64,000 nt of DNA from Austropuccinia psidii (taxonomy: Eukaryota > Basidiomycota > Pucciniomycetes > Pucciniales > Sphaerophragmiaceae), in assembly GCA_023105745.1 (NCBI GenBank), contig JALGQZ010000011.1, positions 32,719,094 to 32,783,093 of the forward strand, read 5' to 3'. The translations under genes and the position numbers were made by a program. The notes beneath the pieces are model-generated. The model did no database searches. It saw only the letters and a program-made list of their open reading frames with translations, and had not been told where the DNA came from. This document shows positions 11,671-23,311 of the stretch, one piece after another (position 1 is the first letter of the stretch; each line of letters begins with the position of its first letter).

Positions 11671-12865
11671 CTTTATTCCTAGTGTGCCTGAACCTTCTGA
11701 GAAGTTTAGTAGCTTCAGGTATGTCCTTTTCTGGCAACCATTAATCTTAAAAAGCTGGGTCACTGTACCTAACAAGGTATTCCCTTACTTTGTTGGTTCT
11801 CAACTTTCTTTCTTTGAGAACTTTGGTAATTTTCTTACTACAAGATGGCTCAACAGGAGGTATAGCTTGGGGAATTTTATTCCTCAAGGGAAATTTTACA
11901 GCATCAGTAGATTTATATGGATTTATCAAGCTCACTGGAAATGTAGGATGCTTATTGCCAAGTTCTTCAGATAGCTCTACTTCAACAGCATTTTCTCCAT
12001 GGAGGGCCTTAATAACAAAAGGTCCTGCAAAGGAGTCTTTCAGCTTTTTACATCCTTTCATTTTATTGAAGTTAGTGTTGGATACAAGAACTAAGTCCCC
12101 CACTTTGAAATCTGGTGTTGTATGTGATTTATCCCATTTGTCCTTAGCATATGCAAAAGAGTGGTCCATGCACCTTACTGCAGGATTTCTAGCTTTGTCT
12201 AGCATTCCCTTGAAGCTAGAAGCTGTGGGATGTATTTCAATTAAATATTTCCTCAAGGAATCTTGGGGTAATTTTGGGTTCCATCCTTTTTGTAGGATAG
12301 CAGGGGTTTGATTGGTACTGACATGGATTGATGTTTTATATGCTAATTCCAGTGCGGGCAACAGAGTACACCAATCATGGGTAAATCCATCACAATATTT
12401 GAATTCAAGGCCATATGCACAAACTCTTCTTACCATGTCCACTAAGGTTTGGATCATCCTTTCAGCCAGGCCATCAGTTTGTGGGTGGTAGGCTGTAGAG
12501 AAGGACAGCTTAGTGCCAAATAATTGGTGAAGATTTTTCCATAGTGCTGAAGTGAATTTGGGATCCCTATCATCCATGATATTTGTAAATATCCCAGTCC
12601 ATGACACTACTCTATTCCATATCAGAAGAGCTGTATCCATGGCTGTATCATCCTTGTGGCATGGTAAGAATATTGGAGTTTTACTGAATCTGTCCACAAT
12701 CACTAGGCAAGAATTATAACTTCTGTAACCTCCTGGTGGTAGGCCAGTTACCCAATCCATATGGAAAATTTCCCAAGGTCTACTTGGTTCCTAGATTTTT
12801 ATCATATTTCCAAGTCTTTTGCCAGTGGATTTATTTGCCTTTTGGCATCTGTCACAGGTTTTTCA
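11657..12865 (-). pseudogene. B1 integrase with chromodomain-like tail
   Basis: The open piece 12760-11747 (337 aa) covers the catalytic core: MDWVTG, SDRD changed to DDRDPKF, and [15 protein letters not shown] with the catalytic Glu. The tail has GDLVLVS, GPFVIKA, FPVSLI and YLVRYS. A stop after SDPAF truncates the tail, although RFRHTRNKDITK-stop can still be read down to 11657. Compared with family members the tail would be a chromodomain-like module, thought to tether integrase to silent chromatin. The Ser-to-Asp change before DRDPKF leaves the catalytic Asp itself in place. Confidence 0.9.
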
Positions 12866-13713
12866 CTACTCTGCAACATTTTTCTGCCAAATTGGCCACC
12901 ATATGCAGGTCTTTACTTTCTCTCTTGTTCTGTCTTCAGACAGATGTCCTGAAAAGGGGCTATCATGGCATTCTTTTAGTACAAAATTGATTAATGACCT
13001 GTCCACAACTGTCATGGCACAATTGTGCTTGGTCCTGTGGTAAACTATGCCATCCAGTAGGTGAAATCTTCCTTCATAATAATATTTTTTCCATACTTCA
13101 TCCAAGGCATGTATTAGAGATTTGTCTTTACAGTCTTTGTTAAGTAATTGGCATAAGATGCTACAATTGTTATCTTTAGTGTAACTGTTTCTGACTTCTT
13201 CAAAGAAGGTGGTGTTCAAGTCTGTAACACTTATTCCTTCCATTGGGATTTGTGGTGAAGCTTCTTCTGGCACATAAGCAGGATTTTCAATATTATTTGG
13301 TAATGGCCATCTGCTTAGTCCATCTGCATTCTTATGCATATTCCCATCCTTATGAACATAGTCATATTGCCTTGGTATTCTTGTATGGCTTTTTGCCATA
13401 TGAGCATATGTCTGTTGGGTGTTTTCATGTTTAAAAGTGATTTGACAGCTGTAAAATCTGTTATCACCTCAAAAACACATCACTCCAAGAAGTAGTTCAA
13501 TTTTTCCAAGGCTCAGACAAGGCATAGACATTCCATTTTACTTGCTCCATATCTGGCTTCAGTTGGTTTGATTTGCCTGGATATGAAACATATGGGTCCT
13601 TCAACAGGTTTATTGTTTATGATCTTAACTTGGTCAATTGCAGCCCCCTGACGCATCAATATACAATTTAAAAGGCAATTTAAAGTCTGGCATCAGCAAA
13701 AGTGGAGCAGTGG
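12866..13713 (-). pseudogene. B1 RNase H end and integrase zinc domain
   Basis: The open piece 13399-12866 (177 aa) holds the end of RNase H ([12 protein letters not shown]) and the integrase HHCC domain ([16 protein letters not shown], then WWPIWQKN, before the Cys pair region). Upstream, 13400-13713 is the RNase H core with family motifs recognisable but out of frame. Several indels separate it from RT. Confidence 0.8.
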
Positions 13714-14724
13714 TCAAGGCTTTTTTGGAGACTGAAAAGCTGTGACTCTTTCAACAGTCATTTCAAATACTGTGTCTTTGTCACACAATTTATAAAGTGG
13801 TCTTGCTATGGATGCCAAATCTTTAATGTGTTGCCTGTAATATCCTGCAAAACCTAAGAATGACTGAATTTCCTTTTTGTTCTGAGGCATGTGTTTTAGC
13901 AATACTGCTGAAACTTTGTTTTTGTCAATTCCAACGGACAAACCAGATACAACATGTCCTAGTGCTTTAAGTTCTTTAAATCAAAAATGGCATTTCTTCA
14001 AGGAGATTTTCATGTTTACTGATTGGATTTTTGTCAAAACTCTGGACAATCTGTACATGTGCTCTTGCCAAGTCTTGGAACAGACTATAATATCATCAAT
14101 GTAAATGATTAAACATACCTCTGGAAGTTCTTCAGGGAAGATCTCATTAATCATTCTTTGGAAGTGTGAAGGTGCATTTTTAATACCAAAGGGCATCCTC
14201 AAGTATCCATACACTCCACAATGAACAATAATTCTCAAGTATTTTCTTTCTCTTGGTGTCACCGCATTTTGATGGAATCCTTTAAGGGCATCCATAGTGG
14301 CTATATACACTGCTTGAGATATTTGAGTAAGGGCAATTTGGATTTTTGGTATTGGGTATCTGTCTGGAACAGTGTAAGTGTTCAGAGCTTTAAATTCCCC
14401 AACCATTCTGGATTTTCCATTATGGCATGCCACTATGATTGGTGTAGTTATTTCTACTTCTTCATTATGGCCAACTTTTCGTATTACACCAAGGTCTAAA
14501 AGTTCTTTGATATGAGTTTCCAGAGCTTCTCTTGACTTGGGACTTGCTGGGTATGCAGGTCTTCTCAAGAGTGGTGGATAAGGTCTTTCAATATTGAGAA
14601 TGATATCAACTTCCTGACCAATAATTGCTCCTAGAAGTTCTTTGTCTGAAGCAAATGCTCCTCTGTGGTCATACAAAAGGGAAGAAAGTTCATTTTATTG
14701 TTTATCAGTCAGATGAAGGCTTAT
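13714..14724 (-). pseudogene. B1 reverse transcriptase
   Basis: 14676-13981 (231 aa) contains [45 protein letters not shown] and an intact YIDDIIVCS catalytic box. It continues after a frameshift in 13941-13714 ([20 protein letters not shown]). Family role: RNA-dependent DNA polymerase. This is among the less damaged RT domains of the window, but it is separated from protease and RNase H by stops. Confidence 0.9.
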
Positions 14725-15264
14725 TTAAGCCTCATTTAACTGTTCAGACTTGAATTTTTCAAACTCTAAGTTGACTGGTGATACTTTGAACACTGTAATT
14801 TGTCTTTTAAATGGTAAAAAGGCAGGTTTTTGGCACTTATTGTCTCCAATAGTAAAGTATCTGTCTGTGTTGTTATGTAAATCTATCCAATACATGATTA
14901 TATAGTCATTTCCCAATATAAAATGGGTACTACAGCAATTTTCCATAACAACAAATTCAACTGTAATTCTTAAATTCCCATTAATGTGTAGGAATATGAA
15001 ATTGGTTTCAAAAATTCCTAATTCTCTCATTGGATTACTTGCACTATTGAATTTTATACCATCAATTGGTAACAATTGGTCTTCAAAATTTGGTACACAA
15101 GTCTTAAGAAAAGATTTTCCAACACAAGAGCAGAAGGCTCCTGGGTCAAGCAAACGTTTGGTGGGCTTGTTTTCAAGCACCACTTCTGTTATACAGGAGG
15201 TACCAGCTGTATAACCCTTCCCTCTGTTTGGTTTGGTTTTAATAAGTTGTGCATCTTGAACTTT
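14725..15264 (-). pseudogene. B1 aspartic protease
   Basis: ORF 15183-14725 (152 aa) resembles the A2 and C1 protease. The active-site loop reads DPGAFCSCVG, with Pro where DSG or DTG is expected. The C-terminal part has FILGNDYIIMYWIDL and DRYFTIGDNK. The catalytic Asp is kept, but the Ser-to-Pro change probably kills activity. Confidence 0.85.
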
Positions 15265-16890
15265 TCATAAATCAAGTTTACCATTGCTCAATTGTGGCAA
15301 GTGGGAATAATATTCCATGATTTCTAAACTGGCATTGATATTTTCTATATCTTTTGAAGATTCAGAAAATATGGATGACTTATCATATGAATTGTCTTCA
15401 ATTATGTCATCTTTTTCAACATCAGGTTCCATTTCAATATCAATTCCATTGATTTCCCCCCTTTTTGGACATTTATTGGCTAAATGGCTGGTGCTTTGGC
15501 AAATATGGCACTTTCTGACTGTATCTGCAGATTTATACCTAACATTATTAGAATTCTCTTTGGGGTTTTTGTCCACAGAATCTTTCCAAGGTGTATTAAA
15601 CCTTGTCTTGAGATTCACCCTACTAAAACCAATTTTGGTCCTGGTGGTTACTTCTTCTAATATATTGATAATATCCCCTGCTGAAGATTGTTCAGTAGTC
15701 CTTCTTTTAACAGCATGCTCTAAGTCACCTCCACATTGTCTCAGAATCTTCCTATGGATCATAAATTCTGACATGTCAGGATATAATGCTGTTAATCTGT
15801 CTTTTTGTTGGCAAAACCATTGTAAAGCTTTGTCTTTATCAGGATCATATTTGGAATATTCAAAGGCTTTTTTCACTTTAAACCTCCAAGCATCATTGGC
15901 CTATTTGTTGATAATTTGGGTTTTCCACCAAGTCCAACTTTGGTGTCCATGTCCTTGTCACAGTTTGATATACCATCTGTGAGCTGATTTGGTAAACAAG
16001 GTGTTAAACCTGGCTTTTACCAATCTGTCTGGTAATTCAAAGTCTTCTTTGATCATTTCAATACCTCTGATGAATTCCATATGGTCATACTCTCCTTCAC
16101 CACTGAAGTGAGGCCATTCCTTAAGTTTTGGAACTTCTTTCAAGAGTGCTTGGCCCATTGATGGTTCCAAGTTATGAAAAGAGGTGGATAGTTCATTTTT
16201 AACTGTGAATTATCAGGATCCAATACTTGTGGAATTGGAATCCTTGTGCTCTCATTTTGATTCAGAGGGGTAGACATTCTTGGTAAGGTGTTCAGTATTT
16301 TTTCAATATCATTCATTTTACTGTTGCTACCCCTTCAGGAATTCCTGTACTCATGTTGGAAGGTTTGTATTAAATTTATTACTTCAATTTTATACATGTC
16401 TTCTTTATGTGTCAGCTCTTTCCATAATTCTGATTGTCTTGTATTATCTGTGGTAACTTGATTCAATTTCATTGTTAATCTTGATAATTCCTCTTGTGAA
16501 GCATCAAAACACTTTTTCAAGGCAATTCTATATGTCTTCACTTCAGTAAATGAATTTGAAATGTCTTCTAGGAATTTTTTGTTATCTCTTTTGATAATAT
16601 TTATGGCATGTTTGATTCTTGTTTCAATTATATCATCAATATTGAATTTGGAATATTTTTCTTTTAGTTCTTTAATAATTATCATTATTGGAAGTTTTGA
16701 TTATTCTTAAAACTTTTTCAAAACACATAAGTGTTTCATTAATTTGGCACAGACTTAAGCTGTTTGCTTTAATGTTGTTACAAATGGTTTCATTTTTATG
16801 ATAAAGATGTTTTTTCACGTCATTTATAGCTTCATACAACTCTGGGATGGAACCAAATATGTCAGAAATCATGTCTGGAATTTTAAGCTG
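15265..16890 (-). pseudogene. gag: B1 gag ORF2 (coiled coil, capsid, CCHC knuckle)
   Basis: Pieces 16872-16672 and 16685-16335 are predicted coil-rich segments; 16170-15958 starts the capsid-like domain (WPHFSGEGEYDHMEFIRG); 15876-15265 continues it and ends with the zinc knuckle CHICQSTSHLANKC (C-X2-C-X4-H-X4-C) and an acidic linker. The frame is -1 relative to gag ORF1 (17240-16869), as in the other families. Frameshifts near 16330 and 15950 break it. Confidence 0.82.
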
Positions 16891-17780
16891 GCTTCCTCCT
16901 TCTTCTGTAATTGCATCATGGTTCTGGCCATCTGAAATACATTTTCCATGGCATCCTTCTGAATGTTTGGAATCCTGTATCCTTGGCTGTAAGGCTTTGA
17001 AGATGTTGCCTTCCCTTTACCCTTGTTTGGAGCTTGTGGCTGCTTCTTCACATTGGAATTGCTGCTGCTGGCCACTGGGGCTGTTTTTGACACTTGTTTG
17101 GGTGGTGGAGGGTTGTTTTTCCTCCATTCTAGTGTCAAGAGCATCATGTTTTTCTTTTCCATCAATGGATGCCATCCATTGAGAAATTTGCAAGTATTTG
17201 GATGGCCCAGGAACTTTCTCACAGTCAGGTAATAATTCATGCAGTTTTTCCACAGATCTGCCAGTATCTGTTACTCCATGTACTGCAGTGAATTGTTGTA
17301 AGCTTTGTGGATGGCTTTGTATATGTCCACTGAGGCTTCTTGTGGCAGTCTCAGCTCTTTGTGAAGGTAAAATGGTATTATCAGCATCAGAATGAATTAT
17401 TTTAGTTGTTTGGAAGTCATCAACAGACCCTTTTCCTTCTGTACCTGGTTGTATTCTGCCATAATCACGTCTATTACCTTTATGGGAGCTGCTTGAGGGG
17501 TTATAGCTGTCTCCTGATCTAGTTTAAGGCATATTTTATGATTAAAAAGGCTTAAAATAGTATTTTTACGTCAAAAACTTACTATTAGCCAAATTCTTAG
17601 CTTTCTGAAGGGTATTACATATATCCAAGTTAATCAATTCAGAAGATATTGGTTCAGGTTGGTTATTTTGAATCACAATGACAGTACTATTTTGGTCTGA
17701 ATTAACAGTACTGGCAGGGATAATTCTGGTGACTGTTGAGGCTGTTTCAATGTTTTCTTGTCTTACCACGTTTTCAGACA
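16869..17780 (-). pseudogene. gag: B1 gag ORF1, two exons
   Basis: Exon 17780-17583 begins with TG after a splice acceptor (AG at 17782-17781). A phase-1 intron 17582-17519 (GTAAGT...CTAG, 64 nt) follows, and exon 17518-16869 is in the same frame as the open piece 17240-16869. That piece contains FLNGWHPLMEKK and ends with a FQMART motif like the FNMART motif of families A and C. A premature stop lies near 17400. The start codon would be formed by splicing to the leader. The role is presumed to be the N-terminal gag region; I know no domain for it. Confidence 0.65.
17519..17582 (-). other. Predicted phase-1 gag intron of B1
   Basis: Donor A|GTAAGT at 17582 and acceptor CTAG| ending at 17519. 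Removing the 64 nt joins codon A|AT and moves from the exon-1 frame to the frame of the ORF at 17240-16869. It matches introns in the same place in A1, A2, C1, D1 and D2. Confidence 0.65.
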
Positions 17781-17857
17781 CTAAAATAAATGAAAAAGCC
17801 AATTAATTAGGTAAATAGAAGGTTATTTTAAAAAAGCAATAAAAATATAAGCCTCAC
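17781..17857 (-). other. Predicted leader intron of B1 (creates AUG)
   Basis: Donor A|GTGAGG at 17857, branch-like CCTAAT, then a T-rich tract and the acceptor TTTTAG ending at 17781. Splicing would join ...ATTATAA to TGTCTGAA and give ATG TCT GAA in the gag exon frame. No ATG is needed in the unspliced exon. Confidence 0.6.
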
Positions 17858-17985
17858 TTATAATATGAAAAAAAAATTTTTTATGGATTTTTTTTTTGAT
17901 TATAAGTATTTTTTATATGTTTTTAAGTTTCCTCAATATAAGAAAAAGGTTTAAAAAGAGTAAAAAGAATATGTCACAGTTAAAA
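17858..17985 (-). other. B1 5' leader
   Basis: AT-rich leader between PBS and the proposed leader intron, with no coding potential. It is similar to positions 1-120 (B0). Confidence 0.6.
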
Positions 17986-18006
17986 TATCACGGCTGGGCC
18001 CCCAAA
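17986..18006 (-). other. B1 primer-binding site
   Basis: Read on the minus strand: TT spacer then TGGGGGCCCAGCCGTGATA, directly after the 5' LTR end CCTTACA. Confidence 0.7.
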
Positions 18007-19821
18007 TGTAAGGTGTGGATATAAAGCTTTGATTGAAAATCAAGTACTTTTCCTGTCCTCAAAATTTGTATAAGGTAAAAATCAATTAAAAATAGTAAGA
18101 GATATGATTTTTAAAAGAAGACACACCAATTTTATTGTTTATAACTTTATGAGTATAAAAGAATAATATTATAAAGATTTATTGTGTTACCAATAATAAA
18201 AATGTATCCAAAAATACTCTACAAGAGATATTTAAGGCTACAAAAGAAACTTCTTTAAGAGCAATTTCAATTGGATTAATTGAGCAATTAACTGCAATAA
18301 ATGAATCAAAGAACAAAGTATTTAAAAATAATATTAAATAGATAACACACCCAAAAGTGACCAGAGTGAATTTGGAAACAAAGTGACAAAGTTAACAGTG
18401 ATGAAAGATGCTTTAATTCTCTTTTGGGATGGTTCAGGGGTAAAAATGATTATAAGAGTTACAAACAATGATTATAATACTTTTTTCACGTGGTTAAAAG
18501 GTTTAAAATGATTTAAAAAAGGTGGTTGGAATCTTTTATTGATTGGTTTCACATTGTTCAAACTAATTATAAAAGGAAAAGATTCTAACATGAAGAGAAA
18601 AGTGGGGCAAAGAAGACATTCTTTTATAGCCATCAATTTTCTTACTCTAAAAGTAAGTTTTACTCTTTGCAGTCGTGAAAAACAGTCTGAAAACAGAAAA
18701 GCCAATTATGGCATCATTGAACCCTGGTTCAGACCAAAAAAGGGCTGGTTTTAGCCATTTTAGACCCTTAAATCAGCCATTACTATAGTAATACCTGGTC
18801 TAGAGCCTTCAAAACACGTCAGAATGTGTGTAAGAGGCGTAGAAACCAGTTAAAGCTGTTTTTACTAACATTGTTTTAATTTAAGGGTAGTTTTACCCTC
18901 TTGGAAACAGTTAAAACTGCCCTTGTTGGTATCAAAACCTCAACATCAATTGAGTCACAGACCCTGTGACTCAATTCCAGGCCAAAAGTGATGAAAGTTT
19001 GCGTGAATTTTGACATCTCATGCCTGTCAGCAAGGAGTTTGGGGGTCTGGCTCCCCCTTAGAGCTAGAGTCCCTTTTCCCCCCCAATTTTAATCTTTCCA
19101 ATTTATTTTTTCCTGTAATTCCTCATCATTTATTATACTTTTAATTTACATATGTAATTAAACTCTATCGTACAGTAAAATACAGTAATAGTTGATACCT
19201 CAAAAGTAAATTAAAGTTCACCTATGTAATACACGTGCACATTTTGACATTTCAATTGAATTCAATTGAAAATACTTCAATTCCTCATAACTTGTGAACT
19301 AAACACAACACCTCAATTTTAACACGAAAATTGATGGGTAACACCACATGTGGTGTGAATTAAATTAAAGTTGTGAGGATTTTCAATTTTTGTATTGAAA
19401 ATACTAAAAACTTAATTTCAGCTTATTTAGAGTTGAGTTACAAAAATTTCACTCAGAGGTGACCCCACCTAATTTTTTATGAGGAATCAAATGGTGAAAT
19501 AATTTTTATATGTTTATTTCTTGAATAAAAAGTTATAATATATTTTATATAAATTTTTACCAAAAATATTTCAATTTCATAAATTTTATTAAAAATTCAT
19601 TTTTACATAATTTTTACAAGTAAAAATGAATTTTCATAATTTCACATTTTATTATAATTTTATTTTTAAATTATAATTAAGTTTTGATCTTTAAATATAA
19701 ATTTGTATTTATATACCAATTTTTATTTTCATAATATAAATAAAGTTATTTTATTTATATTTGTATTTTAATTTATCATTTATGGTCTTTTGGGTATATA
19801 GAAATACCTCTAAGGCTCACG
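18007..19821 (-). repeat. B1 5' LTR
   Basis: 1815 bp, from TGTAAGG (18007) to GGCTCACG (19821), the intact partner of 10255-11634. It includes the palindromes at 19250-19271 and 19341-19356. The small ORFs inside it are not conserved between copies. Confidence 0.95.
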
Positions 19822-20865
19822 GGTTGTTATACCCAAAAATACTCATTTCGTATGTTATTGGAAGATTTAACAAAATCACAGTACTAATGGAAATTTTTTA
19901 AAAAAATTAAAAAATTGTTAAATTTAAGTTTAAATAAGCTTAAATTGAAAGTTGCATAAGGGTTATGAAAACTTACCAAAATTTTAGTTAAAATTGAGGT
20001 GTTGTGTATATTTACTGAATTGGTGAAGGATTTTCCATACAGGATGTAAATCCTGTGTGAGCTCAATTTAAAATGGTTGAAGGCCATAGTATGTCTTTAA
20101 ATAAATAAAAGGGAAAAATCCACACAAAAAGACCAAATAGAGCTGGGGTACCCAACTTTTTCCATCTGCAAGGATTAAATTAAAGTTGTTGACCTGTAGT
20201 GGAGGATTTTCAACCTTATTTAAACATTAAGATGAGACTTTGATCCAAACTTGAAGCTTACACTGGTTTTATCCCAAATCGGACAGGAATTTCAAGCTGC
20301 CACAGGGTAAATCCCAATACGCAGGCTTGAAATTAAGGTTTTAAGAACTTTCAAAATTTAATTCAGCTCAAAAAGGTTAAAAACGTTAAGGTTAGAAGCA
20401 TTAAAACCTTATCAAAAGTGAAGGTTTAGTTTGTATTGCTATTTTATGTGGAAAAATAGCAATAACTTCAAAAATTCATCAAAAATCCAATTCTTAATGC
20501 ATTTGCTTGAGAATTTCACATGACTTACAATTTAAGATTATTTACATCAACATTAAATTTCAAGTATCTTTTATAAATAAATCTCCTGGGTAATTAGCCT
20601 GGAAATTTACTCTCTTGATTAAGCTCAAAGAAGATTGTAATTTCTTTAAAAATTAATTAAAAATTGAGTTTAAGAGATTTCTGCTTGAAGCTCTATTTTT
20701 AAGCTCTTCATGTGATGAACTTTAACTTAAATAAACTTATTTTATATTAAAACTTAAAATATTAGTTTAAATGAGGATTAAAGCTACTTGGAGTTAATGT
20801 CAGGCTGAGTCTATGATAAACATATTAAAATGTATTTACAACTTTTACCTATGACTGTGACACAG

Positions 20866-22805
20866 TGTGAACATTTGAGATATGACCACATACCCAATAA
20901 GGTCACAAGCAATATCTAAAATACTTATACATTAAAAATAAAAACTTGGTTTAAATTGAGAACCAATGAGTAAACATGTGAAATAAATTATATAATTGGA
21001 TTCCCCATGGTAAAATACACATATAACATTTTTATGGCATATCTGTAAAGCTGATATTTAATGAGTTATAAGTAATAATACCTTATAAAAAACATAAATC
21101 CTTAAGTATTTCAAATACCAATGAAACAACGTGTGAAATAAATGGTACCATTGGATTTTCCATAAAGCTCCACACATAAAACAATTGAGAAGCTAATCTT
21201 CAAAGTCAATACTTAAGGAGTTTAGCTGAATATATGCACTCTTTTGGTCAATGCATATATTCAAGGATTTTAGCTAATATCTTTTTAAAAATACATGATA
21301 AAGTGATTAACCAAAAAGGAAGTCACCACGTAATTACTGTAGTAATACAGAAACAAACTTTCTTTTACAAGTTATAAACAAGGTTAAAACCTGTAAGGGA
21401 TTATTGATTAAAATCAATAGAGCTGTTGTTCTATGTTATGAAAGTGGTCCAAACTTAAAAATAAGTATACAGTTGCATTCTACTAGCTCATTAGTGAAGA
21501 ATGATGTATGTTTTATTACAATATTCAAGGTATAACCCCTTGAAATAATTGTTTGAAGTTTAAAATATTAAATTTTGATAGAAAAGAGGAGTTTCAAGAA
21601 AAATCATCAAAAATAAAGTTTTGATGATGTAATGAAATGCTCTTGGAATTTTAAAGAGGACATGCCAAGGTATCATAATCCCCTCTCAGAATAGCTGTAG
21701 CATGTATAACTTAGAAGTTATGAATGATCAAAGTTTAAGCTTAAATTTGACCATTTAAGATCACTCACTGCAATCTTATTTTAAGTTTAACAGTCATATA
21801 AGTGATAAGACTGGTGAATACTATTAGAATATGATTAAAACTAATAAAATCCACGAAGTTTAGGTATCTGAAAAGCCTATGATGTCATCAAACGTAGAGT
21901 TATAGTGATAACTCTACATAATGGTGTAATTAGAAGGTAAGATGGTTTGATCATGATGTAATCATCCCCAAACCTTAAAATATTGATCAATTCTAGTAGA
22001 AAGCATCGGTACACGTCTACTAGAAGCCTGTTGGACTCTAGGAGGGAGGTATTTACTATAAATAGAGCTCTATTTACTCTTTTTTCCCCTCATACGCTTA
22101 TAACACATTAAATCATTAAATAAAAAGGCAATTTCTTTATTATTTATATATAAAACTTTTATATTATTACAAACCAAAGATGATTTTTGAATAATCTTCA
22201 TCTCTGACATGATTATTTCATTTATTCAATTGTTTTGTTTGAGTTTCTCTTAAAAACCTCAATTCCACGAAAACCAAGAAAAATTGTAATTTCTCTTAAA
22301 TTTTGTTGTAACTACAATTAAAATAAGTTGTATTTACATTTCTAGGCGTAAATGTATTCAAAATTATTATATTAAGCATTAAAAGAAGGTTTTTTCTATA
22401 TTATAATAATTTTTCTCTATTATTACTTTAATAATTCTATAATTGATATAAATAGTATTTATATTAATTTATAGCCTTAATATTAGTAATATTATTGTTA
22501 CTGATTGTTTTTTATTAATAAAAAACAATTCTTTACACCTTTATTATTTGTTGGTAACAATAATAAAGTGCTTTTAAATATATTAATTATCTTATATCAA
22601 TATATTTATTTTATATATTATTTTTATATAATATAAACTATATTATTATACTTAATTAATAATATAATTATTTTACGCCATAATTATAATAATTCTTTAT
22701 TGTTATAATTATTTTATCTTATTTATTTCATTTATAAGGACATTCATAGTACAATAAGTCAAATATTAGTAATTTTTACTCATTTTTCCATAGTCAAACC
22801 TTACA
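20866..22805 (+). repeat. C1 5' LTR
   Basis: 1940 bp, TGTGAACA...CCTTACA, matching the 3' LTR (58440-60396) and the reverse of the solo LTR 60694-62719. It contains a repeated module (20961-21027 and 21116-21180) with the phrase TTGGATT(C/T)(C/T)CCAT. Confidence 0.95.
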
Positions 22806-22825
22806 TTTTGGGGACTGGCCATGAT
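22806..22825 (+). other. C1 primer-binding site
   Basis: TTTTGGGGACTGGCCATGAT directly after the LTR, a diverged form of the shared PBS. Confidence 0.65.
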
Positions 22826-23311
22826 ATTTACTCTAAAAGACCTTTAAAAAGATTCTAATTGGGTTCATCCCATAATAAATTATCATTATAATCATAAAAT
22901 TATACAATAATTTTATATTTATTGATTTTAAATACTATTGAGGCATTTAGAAAGCAATTGTACTGTCTTACACATGGTTTGACACATCCTTAGACTTGCA
23001 AGAACTTTCTTTGAGTGACTCTAGTAATTAAAAAAGATATTTTATAAATTAAAAATAGTCTCATATTATAAATTAATTTTATAGAAATCATACTCATTTT
23101 TTTTCATTTTATTCTTTAAAAATAAAAATATAAAAAACAAAAAAAATTATAAATAAAAAAACAATAAAAACAGTTATGTTTTATTTAATTTCATTTCTTT
23201 ATTTCTTTTCATTTTTTAAGATATAAAAGCAATTTTTATGTGGAAAATTGCCATATCTTACCAACAATAACACTTTTTATATAGAGACTTATATTTATTT
23301 GTCTTTTTTAG
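22826..23311 (+). other. C1 leader with possible leader intron
   Basis: AT-rich, no coding potential. It ends in a T-rich tract and the acceptor TTTTTTAG (AG at 23310-23311). A donor that leaves a final A (GACTCTA|GTAATT) can be seen near 23024, but it is weak. Confidence 0.4.

Larger units (their letters stand above)
10255..19821 (-). mobile_element. Element B1 (Ty3/Gypsy), complete but degraded
   Basis: Full-length minus-strand element of 9567 bp inserted in the A1 3' LTR with the TSD GGTTG on both sides. 3' LTR 10255-11634, PPT 11635-11653, pol and gag 11657-17780, PBS 17986-18006, 5' LTR 18007-19821. The outermost LTR base is G instead of A (GGCTCACG). All coding domains are present in order but carry stops and frameshifts. 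Confidence 0.95.
10053..20797 (+). repeat. A1 3' LTR, in pieces
   Basis: LTR sequence at 10053-10254 and 19827-20797, homologous to 1426-2640 or so of the 5' LTR. It is split by B1, whose TSD copies are GGTTG at 10250-10254 and 19822-19826. It is split again at 20797/20798 by D3, with left flank GTTAA at 20793-20797. The last part must lie right of the window. Confidence 0.92.
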
